From NCBI GenBank assembly GCA_023435325.1, contig JAEYRT010000234.1, forward strand, positions 1-9,663: DNA of 9,663 nucleotides, read 5' to 3'. Of this stretch, positions 1 to 6,048 are shown in pieces. This DNA comes from Pseudomonadota bacterium (lineage in GTDB: Bacteria > Pseudomonadota > Gammaproteobacteria > Burkholderiales > Burkholderiaceae_C). The position numbers and the translations under genes are program-made. Within the stretch, counting starts at the first letter, position 1. Every line of letters starts with the position of its first letter. Below the pieces are notes generated by a model. The model saw only the letters and a list, made by a program, of their open reading frames with translations, made no database searches and was not told the origin of the DNA.

Positions 1-336
1 GGCCAGGCTTTGCGTGCCGTCACCACCGATAGACACCACCACATCCAGGCCCAGCGCCTGCACATTGCGCTTGACCTGTGCCAACGTGGCGTCGTTCCTG
101 AGAGGGTTGGCGCTGTTGCTGGTGCCCAGGATGGTGCCGCCGATGTGCAAAATGCCGGAAACCTCGTCCCAGCCCAAAGGTTTGACACGCGGCACTTCGC
201 CCATCAGGCCTTCGAAGCCATCCTGAATGCCAATGACTTCGCACTGCCCCTGGCTGATCAGCGACTTGGTCACTGCTCGGATCACTGCATTCAAGCCGGG
301 GCAGTCACCGCCACCTGTCAACACGCCAACTTTCAT
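1..336 (-). CDS. pfkA: 6-phosphofructokinase, N-terminal part (3' end beyond window)
   Basis: Phosphorylates fructose 6-phosphate to fructose 1,6-bisphosphate in cytoplasmic glycolysis. Only the first 112 codons are in the window, open to the edge. The ATG at 336 begins MKVGVLTGGGDCPGLNAVIR, the glycine-rich phosphate-donor loop of the PFK family (residues 7-20). GGTILGTSN follows at 67-75 and the active-site IGGDG at 103-107. In E. coli PfkA numbering the last Gly of GGDG is Gly104, which goes with ATP use; PPi-dependent enzymes usually carry Asp there (GGDD). The second donor determinant (position 124) lies outside the window, so ATP use is an inference. The CPGLN form of the first loop is shared with actinobacterial and PPi-type enzymes rather than the E. 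coli APGMN form, and Asn74 sits about where E. coli has Arg72. It starts 25 nt after the nagZ stop, so co-transcription with nagZ is likely. The ribosome site is weak (AAAGAG next to the ATG). Confidence 0.9.
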   Translation of the reverse strand, partial: MKVGVLTGGGDCPGLNAVIRAVTKSLISQGQCEVIGIQDGFEGLMGEVPRVKPLGWDEVSGILHIGGTILGTSNSANPLRNDATLAQVKRNVQALGLDVVVSIGGDGTQSLA

Positions 337-361
337 CTCTTTGTCTTTCTATCGCTTTTTC

Positions 362-1456
362 TTAATTCAACAGACCTAAAGCATCGCGATAGGCCGGCTG
401 CAGCATCAGCTCGTCCCAAGGCTGGGGCACGGTTTCGGGCAACAGTGCCACGCGGCGCGATTCTGAATCGACGTTCGGCTGCCAGCGGCCGGTGCGCAGA
501 GCGTCATCCATGCCGTCCAGCAACTCGTCCACATGCTCGCCCAGCCCCAGGCTCTGGTTGCACAGCAGCACCATGTCACAACCTGCCTCCAGCGCGCGCA
601 ATGCCGCCTCGGTGTAGCTGATGACCTGACCATCCACACGGCGCGCTGCTTCCATGCTCAGGTCGTCGCTGAAGATGGCGCCGTCATAGCGCAGCTCGCC
701 ACGCAAGATGTCCTGCAACCAGACCTTGGAGAAACCGGCAGGCAGCGCATCGACCTTGGGGTAGATCACGTGCGCGGGCATCACGGCCGTCAGCACGCTG
801 CTCAACCAGGGGTAAGGCGCGGCGTCCTCGCTCAAAATCTTTTTGAGCTTGCGCTTGTCCACGGGGATGTCGGTGTGCGAGTCGGCCTTGACATGGCCGT
901 GCCCGGGGAAGTGCTTGCCGCAATTGCCCATGCCCGCCTGCAGCAATCCGTGCATCAGGCTCTTGGCCAGGGCCGCAACCACGCGTGGATCGCGGTGAAA
1001 GCTGCGGTCACCAATGACGGAGCTTTCGCCCCAATCCAGATCCAGCACCGGTGTGAAGCTGAAATCCACACCACAGGCGCGCAATTCGCTGCCCAGCACA
1101 TAACCCGCAGCGGTTGCGGCATTCATGGCACGCATAGCACCACTGCCCTTGCGGCGTTTTTTGCCCTTGCCGTCGTCCATCCACATTTCGCCAAAAGCAC
1201 GCATGGGTGGAATGTGGGTGAAACCATCGGTTTTGAAACGCTGCACGCGACCACCTTCGTGGTCCACGCAGATCAGCAGGTCATCTTTGACGGCCTTGAT
1301 ATCTGCACACAGCTGCACCAGCTGCGCACGGTGATCCCAGTTGCGGGAGAACAAAATGATGCCGCCCACCAAGGGGTGTGCCAGTCGTGCGCGGTCCACA
1401 TCGGTCAGTGCCTTGCCAGCAATATCAATGATTAAAGGAGCGTGAAGTGCGGTCAT
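362..1456 (-). CDS. nagZ: beta-N-acetylhexosaminidase NagZ (GH3)
   Basis: Cytoplasmic glycoside hydrolase family 3 enzyme that removes N-acetylglucosamine from anhydromuropeptides during peptidoglycan recycling; in many Gram-negatives its products influence ampC induction. The protein is 364 residues. Visible family features are AHPLVGGIILFSRN (26-39), VDHEGGRVQRF (64-74), the signature GKHFPGHGHVKADSH (180-194) with the Asp192-Ser-His194 general acid/base dyad, and IFSDDLSM (261-268), where Asp264 should be the nucleophile. Compared with E. coli NagZ there is a lysine/arginine-rich insertion of roughly 12-14 residues around 93-106 (KGKKRRKGSG). The frame is open upstream to 1513, but ATG 1456 puts the first beta-strand (PLIIDIAG) where the family begins; there is no clear Shine-Dalgarno before it. 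It lies 315 nt after acpS and 25 nt before the phosphofructokinase gene. Confidence 0.95.
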   Translation of the reverse strand: MTALHAPLIIDIAGKALTDVDRARLAHPLVGGIILFSRNWDHRAQLVQLCADIKAVKDDLLICVDHEGGRVQRFKTDGFTHIPPMRAFGEMWMDDGKGKKRRKGSGAMRAMNAATAAGYVLGSELRACGVDFSFTPVLDLDWGESSVIGDRSFHRDPRVVAALAKSLMHGLLQAGMGNCGKHFPGHGHVKADSHTDIPVDKRKLKKILSEDAAPYPWLSSVLTAVMPAHVIYPKVDALPAGFSKVWLQDILRGELRYDGAIFSDDLSMEAARRVDGQVISYTEAALRALEAGCDMVLLCNQSLGLGEHVDELLDGMDDALRTGRWQPNVDSESRRVALLPETVPQPWDELMLQPAYRDALGLLN

Positions 1457-1707
1457 AGTCAGAATGGGCGACACACCACCACGGCAGCGGCATGCCTTGC
1501 TGTAAAACCCCAAGTATGACCGCGAAGCAGCGCAACAGCTGTTGGTTCAGCGCTCAAGCGCCGACAACACCGCCGAGCCAACCCAAGATATGCAGCTGGA
1601 ACAAGGCCGTGCCGAGCCGCACAGGCATGAAGCCGTCGGCAGTGCAGGCACATGGCAAGGTGATACCAGGATGTCAAAGACGCATCAGGACCTGGTGCGA
1701 TCGGCAC
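1457..1707. other. gene-poor interval upstream of nagZ
   Basis: This part of the 315-nt acpS-nagZ gap shows no recognisable protein. A minus-strand frame is open from 1707 to 1459 but is Cys/Arg/His-rich and unlike its neighbours' proteins, so I do not call it. Two inverted repeats sit side by side: the perfect 12-bp palindrome CAACAGCTGTTG at 1533-1544, and GCGCT-CA-AGCGC at 1550-1561. A perfect TTGACA is on the minus strand at 1672-1677, but the matching -10 position (1649-1654, CATGTG) is poor, so I do not call a promoter with confidence. Confidence 0.5.
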
Positions 1708-1770
1708 TTAAACATTCAAGGAGCTGAGAAACACCCACACAAGCGCCAAACCGGCCATCAACAATTGCAT
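1708..1770 (-). CDS. possible 20-residue hydrophobic membrane peptide
   Basis: Unrecognised small ORF. ATG at 1768-1770 and TAA at 1708-1710 give MQLLMAGLALVWVFLSSLNV, which is almost entirely hydrophobic and long enough for one membrane-spanning helix. The ATG lies 1 nt after the acpS stop and is preceded by GGAGG (1777-1781) inside the last acpS codons, with 6-nt spacing. That is the best Shine-Dalgarno I see in the window. Spacing and signal suggest translation coupled to acpS. Against it: very short ORFs arise by chance, and the GGAGG partly encodes the conserved-looking end of AcpS. There is no charged residue or known motif to suggest a function. It could be a genuine small membrane protein, a leader peptide for nagZ, or chance. 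Confidence 0.4.
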   Translation of the reverse strand: MQLLMAGLALVWVFLSSLNV

Positions 1771-1771
1771 C

Positions 1772-2173
1772 TCACACCTCCGCTTTCTTCTCCACCACGC
1801 AAAAGCTGGCCGCATATTCACTCTCGTCCGTCACGGTGATGTGCGCACTCAGCCCCCGCTGTTCGAACCACTGCTTCATCGCACCATGCAACACGATGGT
1901 GGGCTGGCCGCTGGGCAGATTGGCAATCTCGCAGTTGCGCCAGGTCATGGGCATGGCCATGCCCAGCCCCACGGCCTTGCTGAATGCCTCTTTGGCGGAA
2001 AAGCGGGTGGCCAGATATTTGATGCCGCGCTCCGGCCAACGCGCACTGCGCGCACGCCAGACCTGCAATTCCTGCTCGGTCAGCACTTTTTGGGCAAAGC
2101 GCTCGCCATGGCGCTCCACGCTTGCGCGTATGCGACGAATGTCACAAATATCCGTGCCAATGACGTAAATCAT
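1772..2173 (-). CDS. acpS: holo-[acyl-carrier-protein] synthase AcpS
   Basis: Transfers 4'-phosphopantetheine from CoA to the active-site serine of acyl carrier protein, which fatty acid synthesis needs; cytoplasmic and Mg-dependent. The protein is 133 residues (E. coli 126). The N-terminal IGTDICDIRRI (5-15) carries the metal-binding Asp8, and RFSAKEAFSKAVG (57-69) carries the second metal ligand Glu62 and adjacent Lys61; these two motifs define the family. ATG 2173 is chosen because family members start just before (I/G)IGTDI. An in-frame GTG at 2200 would add nine residues and has AGG 8 nt before it, so it remains possible; ATG 2173 has no clear ribosome site. It follows pdxJ after a 104-nt AT-rich gap, and its 3' end contains the ribosome site of the small ORF downstream. 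Confidence 0.95.
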   Translation of the reverse strand: MIYVIGTDICDIRRIRASVERHGERFAQKVLTEQELQVWRARSARWPERGIKYLATRFSAKEAFSKAVGLGMAMPMTWRNCEIANLPSGQPTIVLHGAMKQWFEQRGLSAHITVTDESEYAASFCVVEKKAEV

Positions 2174-2215
2174 GATTTCAAAAACTGGAGCTGCCAACAC
2201 CCATCCAACCTAATA

Positions 2216-2237
2216 TTCAGATACAAAAGAATCTGAA
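2216..2237. repeat. inverted repeat TTCAGAT-N8-ATCTGAA between pdxJ and acpS
   Basis: Perfect 7-bp arms (2216-2222 and 2231-2237) flank an 8-nt loop. No T-run follows on the minus strand, so it is not a classical terminator. It lies about 43 nt upstream of the acpS ATG in an AT-rich gap and could be an operator, a weak RNA hairpin, or part of a dispersed intergenic repeat. A perfect 8-bp tandem duplication, TTAAGTAG twice at 2270-2285, overlaps the pdxJ stop codon in the same gap. Confidence 0.55.
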
Positions 2238-2277
2238 ATCTTTGATGGGCAAGCGCAAACAGCTATTTATTAAGTAG

Positions 2278-3051
2278 TTAAGTAGTAGCCTGCATACCCT
2301 GGTCAATGCAGGCTTGGTAAGCCTCAACCGTAGTGGAATACCCTAGCTCCAGTGCGTCAGCGATCAACGCATGGCCGATAGAGACTTCTGCCACACCGGG
2401 CACCTGTGCCACAAACGCAGCCAGGTTGTCGCGGTTCAGATCGTGGCCCGCGTTCACTTCCAGGCCTGCATCCAGCGCTGCCTGCGCTGCCTGGGCATAG
2501 ATGGCCAGCTGCCGGTCTTGCTCTGCCGTTCCCCAGGCTGCGGCATAAGGCTCGGTATACAGCTCCACCCGGTCAGCACCCACGGCTTTGGCTGCGGCCA
2601 TTTGTTCAGGCACGGGGTCCATGAACAGGCTCACACGCACGCCCAGCGCCTTGCATTCGGCAATCAGGGGCTGCAGGCGCTCGGCATCCTGCGGAAAGCT
2701 CCAGCCATGGTCGCTGGTGAACTGGTCCTCGCTATCAGGCACGAACGTGGCCTGGTGCGGGCGCACATCACGGATGAACTGCAGCAGGTTCTGCGTGGGA
2801 TTGCCTTCGATGTTGAACTCGGCAGCGGGCCAAGCCTTCATCAGTTCGGCCAGCTCGTACACATCATTGGCGCGAATATGGCGTTCATCGGGACGCGGGT
2901 GGATGGTGATGCCCTGTGCCCCGGCCTCCAGACACAGCTGCGCGGCGCGCGTGACCGAGGGGATGCCCAAATGGCGCGTGTTGCGCAGCAGGGCGACTTT
3001 GTTGACATTCACGGACAGCGCCGTGCGGCGAGAAACAGGGGTAGCGGTCAT
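2278..3051 (-). CDS. pdxJ: pyridoxine 5'-phosphate synthase PdxJ
   Basis: Condenses 1-deoxyxylulose 5-phosphate with 3-amino-2-oxopropyl phosphate to pyridoxine 5'-phosphate, the ring-closing step of DXP-dependent vitamin B6 synthesis; a cytoplasmic TIM barrel. The protein is 257 residues (E. coli 243). ATG 3051 overlaps the recO stop as ATGA, which suggests translational coupling; the frame is open upstream only because it shadows recO. Seen in the sequence: SVNVNKVALLRNTR (13-26), HPRPDERHI (51-59, with His51, Arg53 and His58), FNIEGNP (79-85, Glu82), RVELYTE (161-167), NAGHDLN (200-206, His203) and IGHALI (225-230). The E. coli enzyme has Asp-His in the first motif (NIDHIATLRN), where this one has Asn-Lys. 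Overall it resembles the Bacteroidetes-type PdxJ from memory. Function is still likely because the other active-site residues are present. Confidence 0.95.
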   Translation of the reverse strand: MTATPVSRRTALSVNVNKVALLRNTRHLGIPSVTRAAQLCLEAGAQGITIHPRPDERHIRANDVYELAELMKAWPAAEFNIEGNPTQNLLQFIRDVRPHQATFVPDSEDQFTSDHGWSFPQDAERLQPLIAECKALGVRVSLFMDPVPEQMAAAKAVGADRVELYTEPYAAAWGTAEQDRQLAIYAQAAQAALDAGLEVNAGHDLNRDNLAAFVAQVPGVAEVSIGHALIADALELGYSTTVEAYQACIDQGMQATT

Positions 3052-3812
3052 AAGGTCTGCAAATCCATCAACAGCTGGCGTGTGCGCAGCATGGGACTGC
3101 CGCAATGGTATTGCAGCAAATGGCGCAGCTGCGGCTTCAATGCCGATGCCACCACTGCACAAGCGCGCACGGTGGCGGGGTAGGCAGCATCGCCCTGCTG
3201 CAAAGCTTGGTGCAGTCGGCCCCACTGCTGGCCTGTCAGGCTGCCGCGGTCGCTCTCCAAAGCCGGGCGCAACCCCATTTCAGCCACCAAGACATAGGCT
3301 TTCCTGGGCTCCAGGGCTTGCAGAGTCTGCGTTTCCAGCTCCAAGGATGGGAGCAGACCCAACTCGCGCAGCAAGATCAGCTCAAAGGCACGCAAGACCG
3401 GCTCGATCACCTCTTCCTGTTGCGTGGCCAGCAGCTTGACCACGGCGCCATACACGTCAAACAAATAGGCATACGGATCATCGCGCGCCAGCAGCCGCAT
3501 CAGCAGTTCGTTGAGGTACATCCCCGTGAGCAGGTTGTTGCCCATGGGCATGATGTGCCCGCCCGCCCACTCTGCGCCCTTGAGCACATGAATGTCGGCA
3601 TTGCCATCGCCCGAGAGCGTGTACGTGACTTTGAGCGGCTGCAGCGCCAGCAACACCGGCCGGAAGTTGGAGGTATGGCGCTTGACCCCCTTGGCCAGCA
3701 GCGCCACCCGCCCACGGTGGCGTGTGAACACCTCCAGAATCAGGCTGGACTCGCTCCAGTCGTAGCGATGCAAGATGTATGCAGGCTCCTCGCCCACACG
3801 CTTGGCGGCCAC
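3048..3812 (-). CDS. recO: DNA repair protein RecO
   Basis: Recombination mediator of the RecFOR pathway: helps RecA displace SSB on gapped DNA and anneals complementary strands; cytoplasmic. The protein is 254 residues, close to E. coli RecO (242). The N-terminal part (about 10-85) has the OB-fold pattern seen in RecO: AYILHRYDWSESSLILEVFT, then GRVALLAKGVKR and the strand LKVTYTLSG. The rest is a helical C-terminal domain (LLTGMYLNELLMRLL at 93-107). The cysteine cluster of zinc-binding RecO proteins is absent. The start is GTG 3812, 5 nt after the era stop, with AAGGGG directly upstream at unusually short spacing. The nearest later start (GTG 3797) would remove conserved-looking residues less plausibly served by that site. 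The 3' end overlaps pdxJ by 4 nt, so it sits in the middle of the rnc-era-recO-pdxJ unit. Confidence 0.93.
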   Translation of the reverse strand: MAAKRVGEEPAYILHRYDWSESSLILEVFTRHRGRVALLAKGVKRHTSNFRPVLLALQPLKVTYTLSGDGNADIHVLKGAEWAGGHIMPMGNNLLTGMYLNELLMRLLARDDPYAYLFDVYGAVVKLLATQQEEVIEPVLRAFELILLRELGLLPSLELETQTLQALEPRKAYVLVAEMGLRPALESDRGSLTGQQWGRLHQALQQGDAAYPATVRACAVVASALKPQLRHLLQYHCGSPMLRTRQLLMDLQTL

Positions 3813-3817
3813 TCCCC

Positions 3818-4960
3818 TTACTCGTAGCCGAAGGATTTGACGCGCACCTCGTCGTCGGCCCAGCCGGACTTGACCTTGACCCAGACTTCCAGGAACACCT
3901 TGGCGTCAAACAGCTTTTCCATCTCCTGGCGCGCTTCCATGGAGATGCGCTTGAGGCGCTCGCCACCCTGGCCAATCACCATGGCCTTGTGACCATCGCG
4001 CTCCACCACAATCGTGGCGGCCACGCGCATGAAGCGCTTGTGCACCTTGCTGGGCTCTTCGACAAATTTGTCGATCACCACGGTGGAGGTATAGGGCAGC
4101 TCATCACCCGTGAAGCGGAACAGCTTTTCACGCACGATTTCGGCGGCCATGAAGTTCTCGCTGCGGTCGGTCAGTTCGTCTTCACCGTAGAACCAGGGCT
4201 GCTCGGGCAGGTACTTGGCGCAGATGCCAAACAGGCGCTCAATGTCGTCGCGCTTCTTGGCTGACATGGGCACGAATTCCGCAAACGGATGGCGTTCCTG
4301 CATGCTCTTGAGCCAAGGCGCAATCTCGTGACGGCGGCCGACCATGTCCAGCTTGTTGGCGATCAGCAGTGTGGGGATACCGGGCTTGAACAGGCTCAGC
4401 ACCTTGGCATCGGCCAGCGTGAAGCTGCCCGCTTCGACCACGAACAGGATCAGGTCCACATCGGTAATGGCGCCCATCACGGTCTTGTTGAGCGATTTGT
4501 TCAACGCGGTGGAGTGCTTGGTCTGGAAACCGGGTGTGTCCACAAAGATGAACTGCGTCTCTTCCTTGGTGCGAATGCCGGTGATGCGGTGGCGCGTGGT
4601 CTGCGACTTGCGCGAGGTGATGGACACCTTCTGGCCCACCAGCGCATTCATCAGCGTGGACTTGCCCACGTTGGGCTTGCCAACGATGGCGATCAGGCCG
4701 CAGCGTTGCTCTTCAGGGGCATACACACGCACGGGTTGCGCCGCTTCTGCGGCTTTTTCGGCTTCAATCTCGGCTGCGCGCGCCACCAGCGAAGGGGTCG
4801 CGCCGGGCTTGGCCGCGGCCAGCATGGCATCCAGCTCGGCCATGGTCTGGCCTGCGGGCGTCACCTCAGGGAAGGAAGGCACAGCAGTTTTCACGCCTTT
4901 CTGGCCTTTGGCGCTTGCTGCGCCAGCGGTGCTAGCTACTTTTTTCGCAGCATCGGTCAT
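3818..4960 (-). CDS. era: GTPase Era
   Basis: Essential GTPase that binds the 3' end of 16S rRNA and assists 30S subunit assembly, coupling it to growth; cytoplasmic or membrane-associated. GTPase motifs: G1 GKPNVGKS (94-101), the switch region QTTRHRITGI (120-129), G3 DTPG (141-144), G4 NKLD (202-205) and G5 SAK (233-235). The C-terminal KH domain carries MVIGQGGERLKRI (327-339, GxxG loop 330-333) and ends in the typical SGWADDEVRVKSFGYE. At 380 residues it is about 80 longer than E. coli Era (301), because an Ala/Lys/Glu-rich tail precedes GLIAIVGKPN. ATG 4960 overlaps the rnc stop as ATGA, and the tail is open throughout, so I keep this start. In-frame ATGs at 4843 and 4825 would give shorter tails. 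There is no clear Shine-Dalgarno at 4960; translational coupling to rnc is likely. Confidence 0.96.
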   Translation of the reverse strand: MTDAAKKVASTAGAASAKGQKGVKTAVPSFPEVTPAGQTMAELDAMLAAAKPGATPSLVARAAEIEAEKAAEAAQPVRVYAPEEQRCGLIAIVGKPNVGKSTLMNALVGQKVSITSRKSQTTRHRITGIRTKEETQFIFVDTPGFQTKHSTALNKSLNKTVMGAITDVDLILFVVEAGSFTLADAKVLSLFKPGIPTLLIANKLDMVGRRHEIAPWLKSMQERHPFAEFVPMSAKKRDDIERLFGICAKYLPEQPWFYGEDELTDRSENFMAAEIVREKLFRFTGDELPYTSTVVIDKFVEEPSKVHKRFMRVAATIVVERDGHKAMVIGQGGERLKRISMEARQEMEKLFDAKVFLEVWVKVKSGWADDEVRVKSFGYE

Positions 4961-5640
4961 GGTTGTTTCGCTTTCAAAAGAGCCAGCATGGCGCTGGCAG
5001 CAGCTTGTTCGCCGGCACGGCGCGATCCGCCTGTGCCCTTTGCGCCCAGCTTGAGTTCAGGAATCATGCAGGCCACTTCAAAGGTTTGCTTGTGCGCAGC
5101 GCCCGTGATGGCCACCACACTGTATTGCGGCAGTTGCATGCGTCGGCCTTGCAGCCATTCTTGCAGCGCGGTCTTGGGGTCTTTCTCTGCCGCGCGCATG
5201 TGGGGGTTGATCTCCACCCCTTCAAACAGGCGGTGCACCACTTGTTCCCCTGCAGCAAAACCGGCATCCAGATAGACGGCGCCCAAAATGGCTTCAACCG
5301 CATCGGCCAGGATGGAAGGTCGTGCCTTGCCACCGGACTTGGCCTCGCCTTCGCCCAGGCGCAGCAGATCCGGCAACTGCAGCTTCAAGGCAATTTGGTG
5401 CAGCGTGCCTTCTTTGACCAGATTGGAGCGCACGCGCGAAAGATCCCCTTCGGGCAGCTCGCGCAGGCGCTCGTACAGCAGGCTGGAAATGGCCAGACTC
5501 AGCACCGAGTCGCCCAGGAATTCCAGGCGCTCGTTGTTGTCCGCCGAAAAGCTGCGGTGCGTCAGGGCACGCTGCAGCAAGGCAGGATTTTGAAATTGGT
5601 ACTGCAGCGTGCGCTGCAGGTCTTGCAGGGTGATTGGCAC
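4957..5640 (-). CDS. rnc: ribonuclease III
   Basis: Double-strand-specific endoribonuclease that processes the rRNA precursor and some mRNAs and antisense duplexes; a cytoplasmic homodimer needing Mg. The protein is 227 residues (E. coli 226). The RNase III signature NERLEFLGDS (36-45) gives the acidic residues Glu40 and Asp44. SILADAVEAILG (109-120) gives Asp113 and Glu116, the catalytic pair. The double-stranded RNA-binding domain (about 153-223) starts KDPKTALQEWLQG and ends GTGGSRRAGEQAAASAMLALL. The start is GTG 5640: an in-frame TAG abuts it upstream and the protein aligns with E. coli from the second residue. The ribosome site is poor. It is the first gene of the rnc-era-recO-pdxJ cluster; in other bacteria RNase III cleaves its own leader, but I see no obvious long stem just upstream here. 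Confidence 0.96.
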   Translation of the reverse strand: MPITLQDLQRTLQYQFQNPALLQRALTHRSFSADNNERLEFLGDSVLSLAISSLLYERLRELPEGDLSRVRSNLVKEGTLHQIALKLQLPDLLRLGEGEAKSGGKARPSILADAVEAILGAVYLDAGFAAGEQVVHRLFEGVEINPHMRAAEKDPKTALQEWLQGRRMQLPQYSVVAITGAAHKQTFEVACMIPELKLGAKGTGGSRRAGEQAAASAMLALLKAKQP

Positions 5641-5996
5641 CTAGGTGGTCTGATGATTAAAACAATAAAACAAGGCAGGCACAGCCCGCCCGCGAAATCT
5701 CGTCTCCAGTGGCCAAGCGAACCGCCATGCACGCGGCAAATTGCGTGATGTCCAGATCTTTGCCCCATATGGCTGGATATTTTCAACACGCTCCGCATGC
5801 ACGGCCACTGTAGCGTCTTCTCTGATCGCTGGCGTGCCGCTTTGCTTGCAGCTCGGTATTGCGAGATGAACGGCAGGGATTGTCCGCCAATCACAAAAAC
5901 CGCGGCGGATCATGCAGCAATCACGACAAAACGCCTGAAAGCCCGACCCTGCTGGCGCAGACAGTGCGGTGCGCACGACGCAGAATTTGCTACAGC
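5641..5996. other. gene-free stretch upstream of rnc
   Basis: I see no supportable gene. A minus-strand frame (5976 down to 5641) is open, but its product is Cys/Arg-rich, has no membrane segment or motif, and uses a GTG start without a ribosome site. The promoter for rnc should lie here because a terminator closes the lepB unit just upstream. The best -10-like hexamer is TTTAAT in the AT-rich run 15-30 nt before the rnc start, but no acceptable -35 is spaced to it. A 6-bp inverted repeat, TCCGCC-N15-GGCGGA, lies at 5883-5909. Confidence 0.5.
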
Positions 5997-6023
5997 AAAA
6001 AGGCCGCAGGAAGCGGCCCTTTT
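5997..6023 (-). terminator. intrinsic terminator after lepB
   Basis: On the minus strand, stem GGCCGC / GCGGCC (6002-6007 with 6013-6018) has a 5-nt loop and is followed by five T (5997-6001). A-run and T-run flank both sides, so it may act in either direction. It begins about 26 nt after the lepB stop, separating lepA-lepB from rnc-era-recO-pdxJ. Confidence 0.85.
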
Positions 6024-6048
6024 GTCGTTGATGTGCACCTCAGTGCCG

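Noticed and set aside
533..1435. 300-codon open frame on the plus strand opposite nagZ
   Set aside because: Antisense shadow of nagZ with no recognisable domain.
1649..1677. Perfect TTGACA upstream of nagZ as a promoter
   Set aside because: The hexamer at correct spacing is CATGTG, with only two matches to TATAAT.
1459..1770. In-frame continuation of the 20-residue ORF past its TAA to the nagZ start (possible stop readthrough)
   Set aside because: The sequence after TAA is compositionally unlike a protein and carries no readthrough signal I can see; the coincidence of frames is not evidence.
2216..2237. Inverted repeat before acpS as a terminator of pdxJ
   Set aside because: AT-rich 7-bp stem with no T-run on the minus strand; too weak for intrinsic termination.
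5641..5976. 111-codon minus-strand frame ending just before rnc
   Set aside because: Cys/Arg-rich, no membrane segment or motif, no ribosome site; does not match the DUF4845 protein expected by synteny.
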